NCBI GenBank assembly: GCA_900753685.1
Contig: CAAEAB010000131.1
Span: 1-12,197, forward strand
Length of the DNA: 12,197 nucleotides
Reading direction: 5' to 3'
From: Lachnospiraceae bacterium
GTDB lineage: Bacteria; Bacillota; Clostridia; Lachnospirales; Lachnospiraceae
This document shows, one piece after another, positions 1 through 6,772 of this stretch (within the stretch, counting starts at the first letter, position 1; each line of letters starts with the position of its first letter). The notes under the pieces are model-generated. The model had not been told where the DNA came from and did not search any database. It saw only the letters and a program-made list of their open reading frames with translations. The position numbers and the translations under genes were made by a program.

Positions 1-52
1 CCGCCTCAACAACGGAATATGGCAGAGGATCATCTTTATATTTTCTCTCCAT
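1..52 (-). CDS. Start of a helix-turn-helix protein, Tn916 Orf8-like (partial)
   Basis: Only the first 17 codons are in the window; the gene runs off the left edge. The visible peptide begins MERKYKDDPLPYSVVEA. Its ATG overlaps the TAA stop of the preceding sigma-factor gene (TAATG), and a good ribosome binding site (GGAGGCGGAG) sits within the end of that gene, so the two are translationally coupled. From memory, Tn916 Orf8 and its relatives start with a similar short segment (PFPVIEAA) and follow the Orf7 sigma-like gene in the same order. In those elements the pair precedes the excisionase and integrase genes. The assignment rests on this short match plus context, so the family is likely but the function is inferred. 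Confidence 0.6.
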   Translation of the reverse strand, partial: MERKYKDDPLPYSVVEA

Positions 53-462
53 TACTCCGCCTCCAGAGCCTGACGCATAGATGCCAGCGCCCGATCCTTT
101 CTGCGGATAATTGTTCGCACAGAACATTGGTACATTTCTGCAATTTCTTTAATCGTAAAACCTAAAAAGAAATATAAAAGCAAAAGGTCCTGTTGGCTTT
201 TCTCCAGTTGTTCAATCGCCTCACCCAAACCATCATCTCTGACTTCTACCTGATAACCGTGGACATAGAAAAAATAGGAGGCCGCCGGATATTTATTTTC
301 ATAGCACAAACCGCTCAGTACATCTTCATGCAGCAGAGAAAGAGAAATTTCCTTTTCATTACGCCGTCCAATCTCTTCATAACATTTGCACGCACTGATC
401 TTCAATACCTTGACACAAAATGCGGCAAATCGATAAGATACCGTCATCTCAAATTCACTCAT
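52..462 (-). CDS. Small sigma-70-like factor, Tn916 Orf7 type
   Basis: This 136-residue protein has the layout of the small sigma-70 family proteins of conjugative transposons. The N-terminal part (about 1-70) begins MSEFEMTVSYRF. A central segment around 81-100 (EAIEQLEKSQQDLLLLYFFL) matches the start of sigma region 4. A helix-turn-helix follows at about 102-127 (FTIKEIAEMYQCSVRTIIRR). In Tn916-like elements such a protein takes part in controlling transfer or excision genes. I chose the ATG at 462 because GGGAG lies 6 nt upstream and the protein then begins like family members. The same frame is open up to 564, but that would overlap lanM with no better start. It lies 56 nt downstream of lanM with no visible terminator between them, so read-through from the lantibiotic operon is possible. 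It is coupled to the next gene through TAATG. Confidence 0.8.
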   Translation of the reverse strand: MSEFEMTVSYRFAAFCVKVLKISACKCYEEIGRRNEKEISLSLLHEDVLSGLCYENKYPAASYFFYVHGYQVEVRDDGLGEAIEQLEKSQQDLLLLYFFLGFTIKEIAEMYQCSVRTIIRRKDRALASMRQALEAE

Positions 463-518
463 TTTTCTCTCCCGCCTTCCCTCTTCCTGTTCGCCATCAT
501 AGCCCTTCGGCAGCATTA

Positions 519-3443
519 TCAAAGCCTTAAATCTAAAATTCCTGGTAAATCCTGATGCAGGCAATATAATAAACCATATCCAGCGCCAGCCAAACCGGTC
601 ATCAAACTATAATCATATTGCTCATGCAGTCCCGCTTTCCCTTCTTTGGAAATGAATATTTCATGCAGTATTTCCACACTTTTTAATACATTTTCCTGGG
701 ATGAAGCCTTCCAGGAATCTGATTCTACACAATGTCCAATCATTGCGTTACCCAGATTTCCATGGCATAAGCCGACTTCCTCTTTTATCAACACTTGAGG
801 ATAATCTTCCATAAGCCTTTTTATTTCCCGGCTTACAGTTTCCTTCTGTATGCCTTCAAAATATGGCAATGAAAGCTTCCATCCAAATAATATTCCGGCA
901 GTTCCATGACACCATTTAAAATCGGACATATACAGTTCTTCTTCCGACCTCAAATCCCGCCATCCACCTTTTTCCGGACAATACAAAGTTCTTTCATATA
1001 AGAATGCCTGATAAGCAGCTTCCAAATATTCTTTTTTTCCAGTATAAGCCGATAATCTTGACAGTGCGTACATAATTCCGGCACAGCCATGGGCGAAGCC
1101 GCCGAGCAGCGTGCCGTTGCTTATATTTTTCCAGCCAATTCCCGTTTCCCCTGCAACTGCCTTTTTCAGCAATACACCCGCGGCCCTCTCAGCCATTTCC
1201 AGATAACAGTCTTCCCTTTGCAGATCATACATATTTAAAAAGACCATCACCGCTCCGGCATTTCCACCGACAATATCAAACTGCTCGTCCTCTTTCAGAC
1301 AGCGCCTTAGTATTTCACAATGCTTCGCTCCATACTTCAAAAACGTCACATTTTTTGTAATCTGATACAAAAGCTGATAACCATAGACGATCGAGCCTTC
1401 CCCGAAGAAAATTCCCGTCGTCATTTTTTCTTCCGAGCTGCCCTTCTTCCCGTCCTCAAACATTTGATCTGTGTATGCAAAAAGCTCATTGATAATCCTA
1501 GAATATATCTCTGAAAGCCTATGCTCTGGAAAATATTTCAGCAATGCGGCTGCAAAAACAGCCATTCCCGTAACGCCTTCATAGAGATATCGATCAGACA
1601 TCTCCATGTAGTAGGTATAACGTTTATCCACATTCGCCGACATGATTCGTGTGTTTATCCACCGAATTCTTCCCGATACATCGATATGATGCTCATAAAT
1701 CACATCTGCGATTTTTAAACACAGCTGGGATATGGAAATATTTTTTTCTTTATTAGCAGAAATTATCGACATACATTGGTTCAAATACTGTACCCTTGAA
1801 TAATTCAATGAAACCTGAATCAGCTGCTTTTGAATCTCCATATCTTTGATAGAACGCTTTTTTATCTGCTTTTCAATAAACTCCATACCCGTGCGCTGAA
1901 AAACTGTTCTCAATGGTCTCCGGTGAGAATTATAAATAAGACCGGAAGCCATATGAAACTGAAAATATGGAATATCACCATTTAACATATCCTCTATTTC
2001 CTGTTCCACAATCCATAATTTCTCTTTAAACTCCGGAATTGACAGGGCATTCTCCAGGAAAATGCGCCGCATTCCCTCTTTCTCCATAAACTGCGGATGA
2101 TAGGATAAATCCAAAATCATATGATATTCCTGCGTATTTCGGAACAACTGACGAAATAATGACTCCCTCATTCCCTGCGCCAGCTGGGCAATCTGCTCTT
2201 TATTTTCACAAATGTATCGATAACCCGTCTCAAACCCGGCATAGATATTTGATAAATATTCTCCCGGAACAACAACCTGTCCGTTCAATCGAACACGATT
2301 ATTTTTTTCCTGTGTTTCGCCATACTTATAGGCAATGCACATGGTGGATTTGCCAGGATTTGCAATAACCGGAATCTTCAAATCCATCATCTGTTTTTCG
2401 CCACCGCAAAGGCCGCTGAAATCCGCATTAAAATTTTTATTCCTGGCTCCATAAAAAGGAAGAATTCCTATTGGCAATACGGACATTCCAATAAAAGCGT
2501 TCGTCCCCTTCGCGTCCTCCGCCCGCTGCTCCGGCGGCGGCTGGACCAACGTTTCATAATCGATAATAACCGGATATTCGCCACAGGCCACAATATTTTC
2601 ATAATGCATGTCGCCGCTGTGACATAAATGACAGATGCACAAAATCATACCGAGACGGGTAAAATAATTTCTCACCTGCTGTTCAGACTGACATTCCCTG
2701 TAGGACGCTTCCTTTTCCCAAACATAAGCGTCCCGTTCTAGTATAGGATTTATGTAAGCCGGCGTCCCACAGGAACTGCCAATCCGCACATACAACTCAT
2801 TAAAAAATCGTATTCCTGTATTGACTCTGGATTTATGGTAAATACATTGCCCATTATCCAGTTCCACACAGTAAACGACCCGATTTTCACAATGAGTATC
2901 CGATCCGCTTCCTGAAATCCGAATCACCCGATTAAAAGGCTTTTCCGGGAAAAATTCCTCATTTAAATATTTTTTATCGGAATTCAAATGGTGAAGAACC
3001 TCTCTCATATTCCGGATATAAAATCCAATGCTCTCACTCATTGTTTTTTCCCAGACCGGATACCTTTGAAACAAACACTGAACATACTCCGGCTGCATCA
3101 GATGATGACAAACATAATCCACATACTCCTCTTCCTCCGAACCGCCTGCAAGCTTTCCATTTTCACGCCGGACATTCATATCATAGATTAAAATCCGCTT
3201 TGATACTTTAATTAAAATCTCCTTCAAAACGCCCAAATCCAGAATTTTTCCCACTGGCAGCCAATCCGGCCACGACCCAGCCTCCGCTTCGTTTTCAACG
3301 TCATGTTCAATTTCTTTTAAAACCGCATCGGCAATACTGTCAAAAAAAGGATTAAAAATATTTCCGGGATTCTCTTGGAACTTCTTATTTTCTTTTAAAC
3401 CCTGATAAATGATATTTTCAAATTTGCTTTGATTCCTTGTCAT
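519..3443 (-). CDS. lanM: Class II lanthipeptide synthetase LanM
   Basis: This 974-residue bifunctional enzyme should dehydrate Ser/Thr of a precursor peptide and then add Cys thiols to make (methyl)lanthionine rings. Numbering is from the ATG at 3443. The N-terminal kinase-like dehydratase domain (about 100-620) keeps the residues known from CylM with the same spacing: K204 (HKSR), D278-H280-N283 (GDMHYEN), D295 and E297 (IIDYET), and R431 with T437 (RQLFRNT). The C-terminal LanC-like cyclase (about 625-974) keeps GFAHG at 782-786 and the zinc ligands C845 (WCHG), C893 and H894 (LCHGN). The length is normal for LanM and no key residue is missing, so it should be active. An in-frame ATG at 3452 has AAGG only 1 nt upstream; for 3443 the same AAGG is 10 nt away, so I prefer 3443. 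It begins 23 nt after the lanA stop with no terminator between, so the two are co-transcribed. Confidence 0.95.
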   Translation of the reverse strand: MTRNQSKFENIIYQGLKENKKFQENPGNIFNPFFDSIADAVLKEIEHDVENEAEAGSWPDWLPVGKILDLGVLKEILIKVSKRILIYDMNVRRENGKLAGGSEEEEYVDYVCHHLMQPEYVQCLFQRYPVWEKTMSESIGFYIRNMREVLHHLNSDKKYLNEEFFPEKPFNRVIRISGSGSDTHCENRVVYCVELDNGQCIYHKSRVNTGIRFFNELYVRIGSSCGTPAYINPILERDAYVWEKEASYRECQSEQQVRNYFTRLGMILCICHLCHSGDMHYENIVACGEYPVIIDYETLVQPPPEQRAEDAKGTNAFIGMSVLPIGILPFYGARNKNFNADFSGLCGGEKQMMDLKIPVIANPGKSTMCIAYKYGETQEKNNRVRLNGQVVVPGEYLSNIYAGFETGYRYICENKEQIAQLAQGMRESLFRQLFRNTQEYHMILDLSYHPQFMEKEGMRRIFLENALSIPEFKEKLWIVEQEIEDMLNGDIPYFQFHMASGLIYNSHRRPLRTVFQRTGMEFIEKQIKKRSIKDMEIQKQLIQVSLNYSRVQYLNQCMSIISANKEKNISISQLCLKIADVIYEHHIDVSGRIRWINTRIMSANVDKRYTYYMEMSDRYLYEGVTGMAVFAAALLKYFPEHRLSEIYSRIINELFAYTDQMFEDGKKGSSEEKMTTGIFFGEGSIVYGYQLLYQITKNVTFLKYGAKHCEILRRCLKEDEQFDIVGGNAGAVMVFLNMYDLQREDCYLEMAERAAGVLLKKAVAGETGIGWKNISNGTLLGGFAHGCAGIMYALSRLSAYTGKKEYLEAAYQAFLYERTLYCPEKGGWRDLRSEEELYMSDFKWCHGTAGILFGWKLSLPYFEGIQKETVSREIKRLMEDYPQVLIKEEVGLCHGNLGNAMIGHCVESDSWKASSQENVLKSVEILHEIFISKEGKAGLHEQYDYSLMTGLAGAGYGLLYCLHQDLPGILDLRL

Positions 3444-3466
3444 CTTTTGCATACCTTAATTATTTA

Positions 3467-3619
3467 CTAGCAACACAAAACGCTTGTTAAACCCGAACAA
3501 GTATTTGTCACAATTGTTAAATAGTATGGTGTCGTTTCTTGCATTTTGTGGATTTCATTCATTTCTTTTTGAATGTCGCCGGCTAAATACATTCCATTTT
3601 GATTTTTTCTGTTCTCCAT
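3467..3619 (-). CDS. lanA: Putative class II lantibiotic precursor peptide
   Basis: This 50-residue ORF is directly upstream of lanM on the same strand. It begins MENRKNQNGMYLAGD and has a charged, probably helical leader (about 15-28, including IQKEMNEIHKM). Its C-terminus is LTIVTNTCSGLTSVLCC. All three cysteines (C41, C49, C50) are in the last ten residues. From position 29 on there are six Thr (T29, T30, T35, T38, T40, T45) and two Ser (S42, S46), while residues 1-28 hold none; this is the split expected of leader and core. The terminal Cys-Cys with upstream Thr/Ser resembles the lacticin 481/salivaricin A group, and ETTP near the likely core start recalls lichenicidin beta; both comparisons are from memory. 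There is no GG, GA or GS at the leader end. A very strong purine-rich ribosome binding site (AAGGGGGGG) lies 7 nt before the ATG. The precursor role is inference from position and composition. Confidence 0.85.
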   Translation of the reverse strand: MENRKNQNGMYLAGDIQKEMNEIHKMQETTPYYLTIVTNTCSGLTSVLCC

Positions 3620-3626
3620 TACAAGT

Positions 3627-3635
3627 CCCCCCCTT
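3627..3635 (-). promoter_or_regulatory. Ribosome binding site of lanA with a G7 run
   Basis: On the minus strand AAGGGGGGG stands 7 nt before the lanA ATG. It fixes the lanA start and predicts strong translation. The unbroken run of seven G is a possible slippage site in the Shine-Dalgarno itself. Confidence 0.7.
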
Positions 3636-3653
3636 CGTTTTATTTACAATTTC

Positions 3654-3711
3654 ATTATAATATTATTTTGTCTAAAATCATACTTTGTCCTTTAACTGTC
3701 GAATTTTGTCC
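3654..3711 (-). promoter_or_regulatory. lanA promoter with LytTR-type direct repeats
   Basis: On the minus strand a perfect TATAAT (3659-3654) lies about 35 nt before the lanA start codon, but the -35 position (TATGAT, 3682-3677) is poor, as expected for an activator-dependent promoter. Upstream are two GGACAAA direct repeats starting at 3711 and 3690, exactly 21 bp apart, so on the same DNA face. The proximal copy ends next to the -35 position. Between them is ACAGTTAAA (3699-3691), close to the AgrA site half ACAGTTAAG. A further GACAAAA starts at 3672. LytTR regulators of the AgrA/ComE/PlnC kind bind direct repeats with this spacing. A LytTR regulator is encoded just upstream, which makes it the likely activator. 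The binding is inferred. Confidence 0.65.
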
Positions 3712-3719
3712 GCCAATTG

Positions 3720-5033
3720 TTATTTAACTGGTAAACTAATAAATATTTGGACTTTATCTTTGCTAATATGATATTCTTTATACCCTTCATATTTTTGAAC
3801 AACATTTTCGATACTTTTTATTCCTAGACCATGATGTATCTTATCTTTTTTTGTTGTCTGAAAGAAATTTATACTATCCTTCTTATTTTCCGTAGTTGAG
3901 TTTTCAAGAATGATAAATAGCATATCATTTTTACTCTTAATTTTTAAATATATCCATCGACTCTTATTTTCAAGTTTTTCGCAGGCTTCAATAGCATTAT
4001 CCAATAAATTCGCCAGTAAAGCACACATATCAATGTCCATAATATTAATTTTTCCTATATAATCAACTTCGTACTTAAAATTAATATTTTTATCTATAGC
4101 TTCTGTAATCTTGTAATTCACAATAATATCTACGATTTTACATTCCGACTCTACACGTTGACTAATTTGTCTTGACATATTTATATAGGCTTGTATATAT
4201 TCTTGAGCCTCCTTGTTTTTCCACTCTCGAAGCAATTGGTTTACTGCAAGCATGTGATTTTTAAAATCATGATATATCATTCTATTTTCATCATAAGCCT
4301 TTCTTAAAGACTGATAATTTGATTCTAGCAAATCATTCCTTAAATTCAAAAGTCTATTTTTCTCTTCCTCTTTTATTCTTACAAAATAAAACAGAAAGAT
4401 ACCGCAAAAAATAAACAGGCATACTAAATAAAAAGTCCAGTATTGAATCAATTGTTCCATGTATTCAAATTGATAAACCCTACAAAAGCAAAATATCCCC
4501 AACATAGTATAAATACATATAAATAAGCGATAAATCAAACTTTCATCTAAATAATCTAATATTTTCACTTTACTTAGTATAATATAAATAATAAAATAGC
4601 ATAAAGCTAACAAACACATGTATACGCTCCTACAAACACCAATACTAATCAAATTCCAAGAAATGTATCTACTTACCTTATTAATATCAAGCATAACAGC
4701 CACAATTAATAAATCTAGCAACCTCAAGCATTGTACATAAAATGCACTGAAAGTAATAATTTTTTCCGGATTCTGTTTTGTTCTTATACTAAAATAAATG
4801 TAAAAATATAAAATCAAAAAATAAGTCACCATATTTGAATATGAAACAATCCGATAATTATATGCACAAAATATAGCCACAGGCGCACTTACGACAATAA
4901 TAATAACATTTTCAATCCAGCCTTTCTTCACCGTATGCACATCATATTTTTTCAGAAAAAGTTTAATGCCCCAGAAAATGAGTGAAAAATAATTTAAATA
5001 TTCTGTAACCCAAAATAAAACCTGTTTACACAT
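3720..5033 (-). CDS. GHKL sensor histidine kinase, AgrC/HPK10-like
   Basis: This 437-residue membrane kinase forms a two-component system with the preceding LytTR regulator. Residues 1 to about 218 (numbered from the ATG at 5033) are very hydrophobic and make about six membrane helices. A linker follows, then the phosphoacceptor motif YHDFKNHM with His255, the N-box LLANLLDNAIEA (about 339-350) and the glycine box HGLGIKSIENVV (about 401-412). This layout is that of peptide-pheromone receptors such as AgrC. I chose 5033 because GGAG lies 6 nt upstream and it overlaps the regulator stop by 8 nt (ATGTGTAA). The frame is open up to an ATG at 5051 that has no ribosome binding site. The gene is clearly more AT-rich than the housekeeping genes to the right. 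The likely ligand is a peptide, perhaps the lantibiotic made next door, but nothing in the sequence fixes this. Confidence 0.9.
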   Translation of the reverse strand: MCKQVLFWVTEYLNYFSLIFWGIKLFLKKYDVHTVKKGWIENVIIIVVSAPVAIFCAYNYRIVSYSNMVTYFLILYFYIYFSIRTKQNPEKIITFSAFYVQCLRLLDLLIVAVMLDINKVSRYISWNLISIGVCRSVYMCLLALCYFIIYIILSKVKILDYLDESLIYRLFICIYTMLGIFCFCRVYQFEYMEQLIQYWTFYLVCLFIFCGIFLFYFVRIKEEEKNRLLNLRNDLLESNYQSLRKAYDENRMIYHDFKNHMLAVNQLLREWKNKEAQEYIQAYINMSRQISQRVESECKIVDIIVNYKITEAIDKNINFKYEVDYIGKINIMDIDMCALLANLLDNAIEACEKLENKSRWIYLKIKSKNDMLFIILENSTTENKKDSINFFQTTKKDKIHHGLGIKSIENVVQKYEGYKEYHISKDKVQIFISLPVK

Positions 5034-5742
5034 GGCTTCTCCAATAGGCATTAATTTCTTTCTTAACCCGTTCCAACTGGGGCTTGCTCACGGGTATAAT
5101 TTCTCCATTAGACAAAAATACTTCTTTATTTTTCAATTTCATGACATGTTCAATATTCACAATAAAGCTCCGGTCGACATATGTAAATTCATTTTCCGGC
5201 AACTCCGCATAAACCTCGGCCAATGTTTTCCGAACAAAACTCCTCCCACTGCGCGTTTGGAATACAACATTCTTTCCTTCCTTGTACAGATAAAAAATAT
5301 TCTTCACCGGTATTTTTTCCATTTTTGTACTCACAGTAATTCGATAGGACGGTTCCATACTATCACTAATCTCCCTTTGAATATTTTCCAGAGTAGCCGC
5401 CAGCTTCTGCTCCCATTCATCCTTCAATATGTATTGATATGCCTTTGCACTATAACCATCAATCGCATACTGGGGATAAGCCGTAAGGAAAATAATATAA
5501 CAATAGGGCGACTTTTCTCTAAGTTTTCGCCCTAAATCTATTCCCGACATATCCGGAAGATCAATATCCAGTAAATAAATATCATAGGATTTTCCGTCAT
5601 CCACCTCATACATCAACTCTTTACCACTGCTGTAACACTCCACATTGACTGCTAAATGTTTTTGACCATAAATGGAATAAATTTTATTTCTTATCTTGTC
5701 GTGGAAAATTATTTCATCATCTAAAATCGCAATTTTTAACAT
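5026..5742 (-). CDS. LytTR-family response regulator, AgrA-like
   Basis: This 238-residue cytoplasmic regulator has a receiver domain at about 1-120: acidic pocket D8/D9, phosphoacceptor D59 in LLDIDLPDMSG, T87 in FLTAYP and K107. A LytTR DNA-binding domain follows at about 134-232 (YRITVSTKMEKIPVKNIFYL, then FTYVDRSFIVNIEHV). Such proteins activate bacteriocin, virulence or competence genes by binding spaced direct repeats. The start at 5742 is backed by AAGGGGG upstream. It overlaps the kinase gene by 8 nt, so the pair is coupled. The best candidate target is the lanA promoter 1.3 kb downstream, where GGACAAA repeats are spaced 21 bp. The roughly 130-nt region from the upstream terminator to the start must hold its own promoter, but I see no convincing hexamer pair or LytTR repeats there. 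Confidence 0.93.
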   Translation of the reverse strand: MLKIAILDDEIIFHDKIRNKIYSIYGQKHLAVNVECYSSGKELMYEVDDGKSYDIYLLDIDLPDMSGIDLGRKLREKSPYCYIIFLTAYPQYAIDGYSAKAYQYILKDEWEQKLAATLENIQREISDSMEPSYRITVSTKMEKIPVKNIFYLYKEGKNVVFQTRSGRSFVRKTLAEVYAELPENEFTYVDRSFIVNIEHVMKLKNKEVFLSNGEIIPVSKPQLERVKKEINAYWRSHV

Positions 5743-5874
5743 TACATATCCCCCTTATAGACTTTATCTTGTGGTACTTTTTAATTGAGAGCATCAGGGT
5801 CAGTTTATCATTCGGAATATTCTACGTAAAGTGGCTAACTTGTGGATTATTTTTACACATAATCTTCAACTTAT

Positions 5875-5912
5875 AAAAAAAGAAGTTCCACTTTTATATA
5901 CTGTGAAACTTC
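5875..5912 (-). terminator. Rho-independent terminator after the broken AlbA_2 gene
   Basis: A 10-bp stem (5882-5891 with 5903-5912, one G.U pair) closes an 11-nt loop. On the minus strand it is followed by seven T (5881-5875). It lies about 40 nt beyond the stop at 5951 and separates that gene from the two-component system. Confidence 0.8.
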
Positions 5913-5950
5913 AAAAAAATGACTTTTTTATTGTATTTTTTTTATTAAAT

Positions 5951-6772
5951 CTATTTTTTCTTCAAAAAATATCTTTTGCCTTTCCTCTGTCCGCTCTCAC
6001 TCAGAATTTCATCCTGCACCATTTGTTTTAAAATCCGCTTTGTTGTCGATTCTGCCAAACCAAGAATAGCTCTCGCCTCTCTATTTGAAACACTTTCCTC
6101 CCTTTGTAAATACTCAATAATTAACTGCTGTCTCTCAAATTTTTTATCGGCTTTTTTATCGGCTTTTTTATAAAGATTCACCCGAAATGTATCCCCAATC
6201 TCCATAAATTCAGGTGTTGGTAATCCGTACTCATCCGCTCTTCTTAAAATCCGACGAATACCTGTTCCCCATGCCTCAATCAATTCCATCCGGCTAAATG
6301 TCTCAGCAATGGCACGATTTCGGATTTTTGATCTTCCATTCATCGCCTCTTCCAATGTCAGGCCCCCAAATAACATTCCCGGCGACGTCACTTCAACACG
6401 ATTATCATAAATAGCTACCTGAACACAGGAATTATCCATGAAATTACGATGACATACTGCATTAATAATCATTTCCCGAATAGCTCCCACGGGAAGTTCA
6501 TAGACGTCTTTCCGCACTAGCCCTTCAATTTCTGCACTCCGATTAATATGTCTGAGTACAAATTGATACGCTGCCTCTATCTGCTCATACAATGGTCCGC
6601 AATATTCTTTTTTATCAAATATATCCCTGTCATTTCCTTTAAATAAAGCGCACTGAATTTTCGAAAAAGGAAAAAAATCACTAGTTAGCAGGACAAAAGC
6701 ATTTGTAGCAAATATTTCACCCTCAGATTTTTTTAATACTTTCCAATTTAATAGCTGTTCCTTTGTAACCAA
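5951..6772 (-). pseudogene. C-terminal part of an AlbA_2/RecG-like ATP-binding regulator (broken gene)
   Basis: This frame encodes about 273 residues and is the C-terminal part of the family usually annotated as putative DNA-binding/ATP-binding protein or RecG-like transcriptional regulator. It starts in the conserved linker (VTKEQLLNWKVLKK). A HATPase_c_4 region follows, with AIREMIINAVCHRNF (about 97-111), VEVTSPGML (126-134), SKIRNRAIA and EAWGTGIRRI (167-175). Then come a lysine-rich KADK repeat (202-211) and a C-terminal winged-helix-like segment (about 216-260). The only start near the frame opening is a TTG at 6772 with no ribosome binding site, inside the upstream fragment, so independent translation is doubtful. 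The N-terminal AlbA_2 part lies in another frame and overlaps by 50 nt. In intact relatives both parts are one protein of roughly 480 residues. Confidence 0.8.
6140..6171. repeat. 12-bp tandem repeat coding KADK units
   Basis: The unit TTTTTTATCGGC (plus strand) occurs twice in full (6140-6151, 6152-6163), followed by a partial third copy. On the minus strand it encodes KKADKKADKK in the linker between the ATPase-like and winged-helix parts. The unit is a multiple of three, so copy changes keep the frame. Confidence 0.85.

Noticed and set aside
463..564. Upstream extension of the sigma-like gene into lanM
   Set aside because: The extension has no family-like sequence, and the ATG at 462 has a proper ribosome binding site and a family-like beginning.
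5032..5535. Plus-strand frame of 167 codons opposite the response regulator
   Set aside because: It is an antisense shadow of a gene with clear receiver and LytTR domains.
5768..5845. Repeated CCACAAG upstream of the response regulator as LytTR sites
   Set aside because: The two copies are 71 bp apart, not near 21 bp, and are not placed next to a recognisable promoter.
5820..5860. Tiny ORF (MCKNNPQVSHFT) upstream of the response regulator as an inducer peptide
   Set aside because: It has 12 codons, no good ribosome binding site and no secretion signal; it lies in the untranslated region between terminator and regulator.
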